Source of the DNA: JANRKF01 sp964518725
GTDB lineage: Bacteria > Pseudomonadota > Alphaproteobacteria > Rickettsiales > SXRF01
Direction: 5' to 3'
Length of the DNA: 64,000 bases
Assembly: GCA_964518725.1 (NCBI GenBank)
Contig: CAZFKP010000006.1
Span: 1-64,000, forward strand
Shown here: positions 63,459 to 64,000 of the stretch, in pieces
How positions within the stretch are numbered: the stretch's first letter is position 1
How the letters are laid out: every line of letters starts with the position of its first letter
Translations under genes and position numbers: made by a program
Notes under the pieces: generated by a model
What the model saw: only the letters and a program-made list of their open reading frames with translations
The model's database searches: none
What the model was told of the DNA's origin: nothing

Positions 63459-64000
63459 ATGGCTGAACTTACCCCCGCACAGGCCGCTGCCTTGTTTGTA
63501 GCATCCAGCAAACTGTCCGATGCAGAAAACCATTTGTGGATCGTCGCCACAGAAAATTTTTCTACCATCAAGGCCAAAAACGGCGCACCGTCCGGGCATG
63601 ATTTTATCGTGAATATTGCCGATAGCCTGATTCCAGCGGAAGTGGCGAACATTAAAAACGGCGCGGATGGACGCCCGGAGGTTGGTAGCCTCAATGATCC
63701 CAAGCTTGGATTCTGGAAAGATCAGCGCGTCGTGGATTTCCTGAAAGAAAACCCGAAGGCGGAAGACGGACTTAAGCAATATGCCCAGCAATATGCGGAG
63801 ATCGCCCGGAACACCGCCGCGCTCGATAAAACCTCCCAGAGCGCAGGCATCAAACCGGCAAATCGACTATCCGCCGCAATCATCGACACGGTTGATTCTG
63901 ATTACAGTGAGAAAAACCCGAATGCGATGAAGGGCAAAAATTTCAATGCCACATTGGTGGCCGCTAGTGAGCTTGAGAAACTTTCTCCAGGAACCATGAC
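63459..64000 (+). CDS. partial hypothetical protein at the right edge
   Basis: Open from ATG 63459 (MAELTPAQAAALFVASSKLS), with CGGAGG six bases upstream, to the end of the window: 180 codons visible. Soluble, with ENHLWIVATENFSTIKAK and LGFWKDQRVVDFLKENPKA. No known domain. TCGTCACA lies 64-70 bases upstream, like the boxes before the other orphans. Confidence 0.7.
   Translation, partial: MAELTPAQAAALFVASSKLSDAENHLWIVATENFSTIKAKNGAPSGHDFIVNIADSLIPAEVANIKNGADGRPEVGSLNDPKLGFWKDQRVVDFLKENPKAEDGLKQYAQQYAEIARNTAALDKTSQSAGIKPANRLSAAIIDTVDSDYSEKNPNAMKGKNFNATLVAASELEKLSPGTM

Overview
The window reads as a contig of an alphaproteobacterium with a moderately GC-rich chromosome (composition judged by eye, not computed). 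The pointers are a DUF1476/ATPase zeta-type protein, two DUF2336 proteins, an alphaproteobacterial mraZ-to-ftsA division and cell-wall cluster, and a type IV secretion locus whose order (virB8-B9-B10-B11-virD4, doubled virB2, a catalytically degenerate VirB4) recalls the rvh system of Rickettsiales. Whether this is a deep Rickettsiales relative or another host-associated or predatory alphaproteobacterial lineage cannot be decided from the window.

Layout. 1-2.9 kb: a partial unknown gene, a peptidoglycan amidase, a DMT permease, a DjlA-like co-chaperone and a DUF1476 protein, all on minus. 3.0-5.7 kb: purC-purS-unknown-purQ on plus. 5.7-8.0 kb: a 754-residue orphan with duplicated N-terminal domains and XRE-like repeats. 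8.0-27.0 kb: the dcw cluster on minus (mraZ, rsmH, ftsL, ftsI, murE, murF, mraY, murD, ftsW, murG, murC, murB, ddl, ftsQ, ftsA). It is interrupted by several small unknown genes, some start/stop-coupled to their neighbours, and has no ftsZ after ftsA. 27-31 kb: two lipoproteins, a pilin-like gene broken by an in-frame TAG, and purL. 31-45 kb: orphan proteins mixed with rnd, a GT-C-like membrane protein, uvrB (containing a 10-N assembly gap), tRNA-Arg(CCT), typA, a tandem-STAS protein, nadK and two DUF2336 paralogues. 45.5-48.1 kb: scoAB, a TraX-like protein and RidA. 48.3-60 kb: the type IV secretion locus (virB2 twice, virB4, virB6, virB8, virB9, virB10, virB11, an antisense ankyrin gene, virD4). 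60-64 kb: an unknown membrane protein, thiSG, aroQ, a glycerophosphodiesterase, aat and a final partial orphan.

How it fits together. The housekeeping part makes peptidoglycan precursors and the septation machinery, plus purines and thiamine thiazole. The accessory part is a secretion channel with coupling protein VirD4. No relaxase, VirB1, VirB5, VirB7 or separate VirB3 is seen, so protein export is likelier than conjugation. Scattered orphan genes, several preceded by a TTGTCAC-like box, and the ankyrin gene are possible substrates; this is inference only. Small palindromic and 7-nt tandem repeats lie in intergenic DNA and, unusually, inside murD and possibly the N-terminus of the DjlA-like gene.
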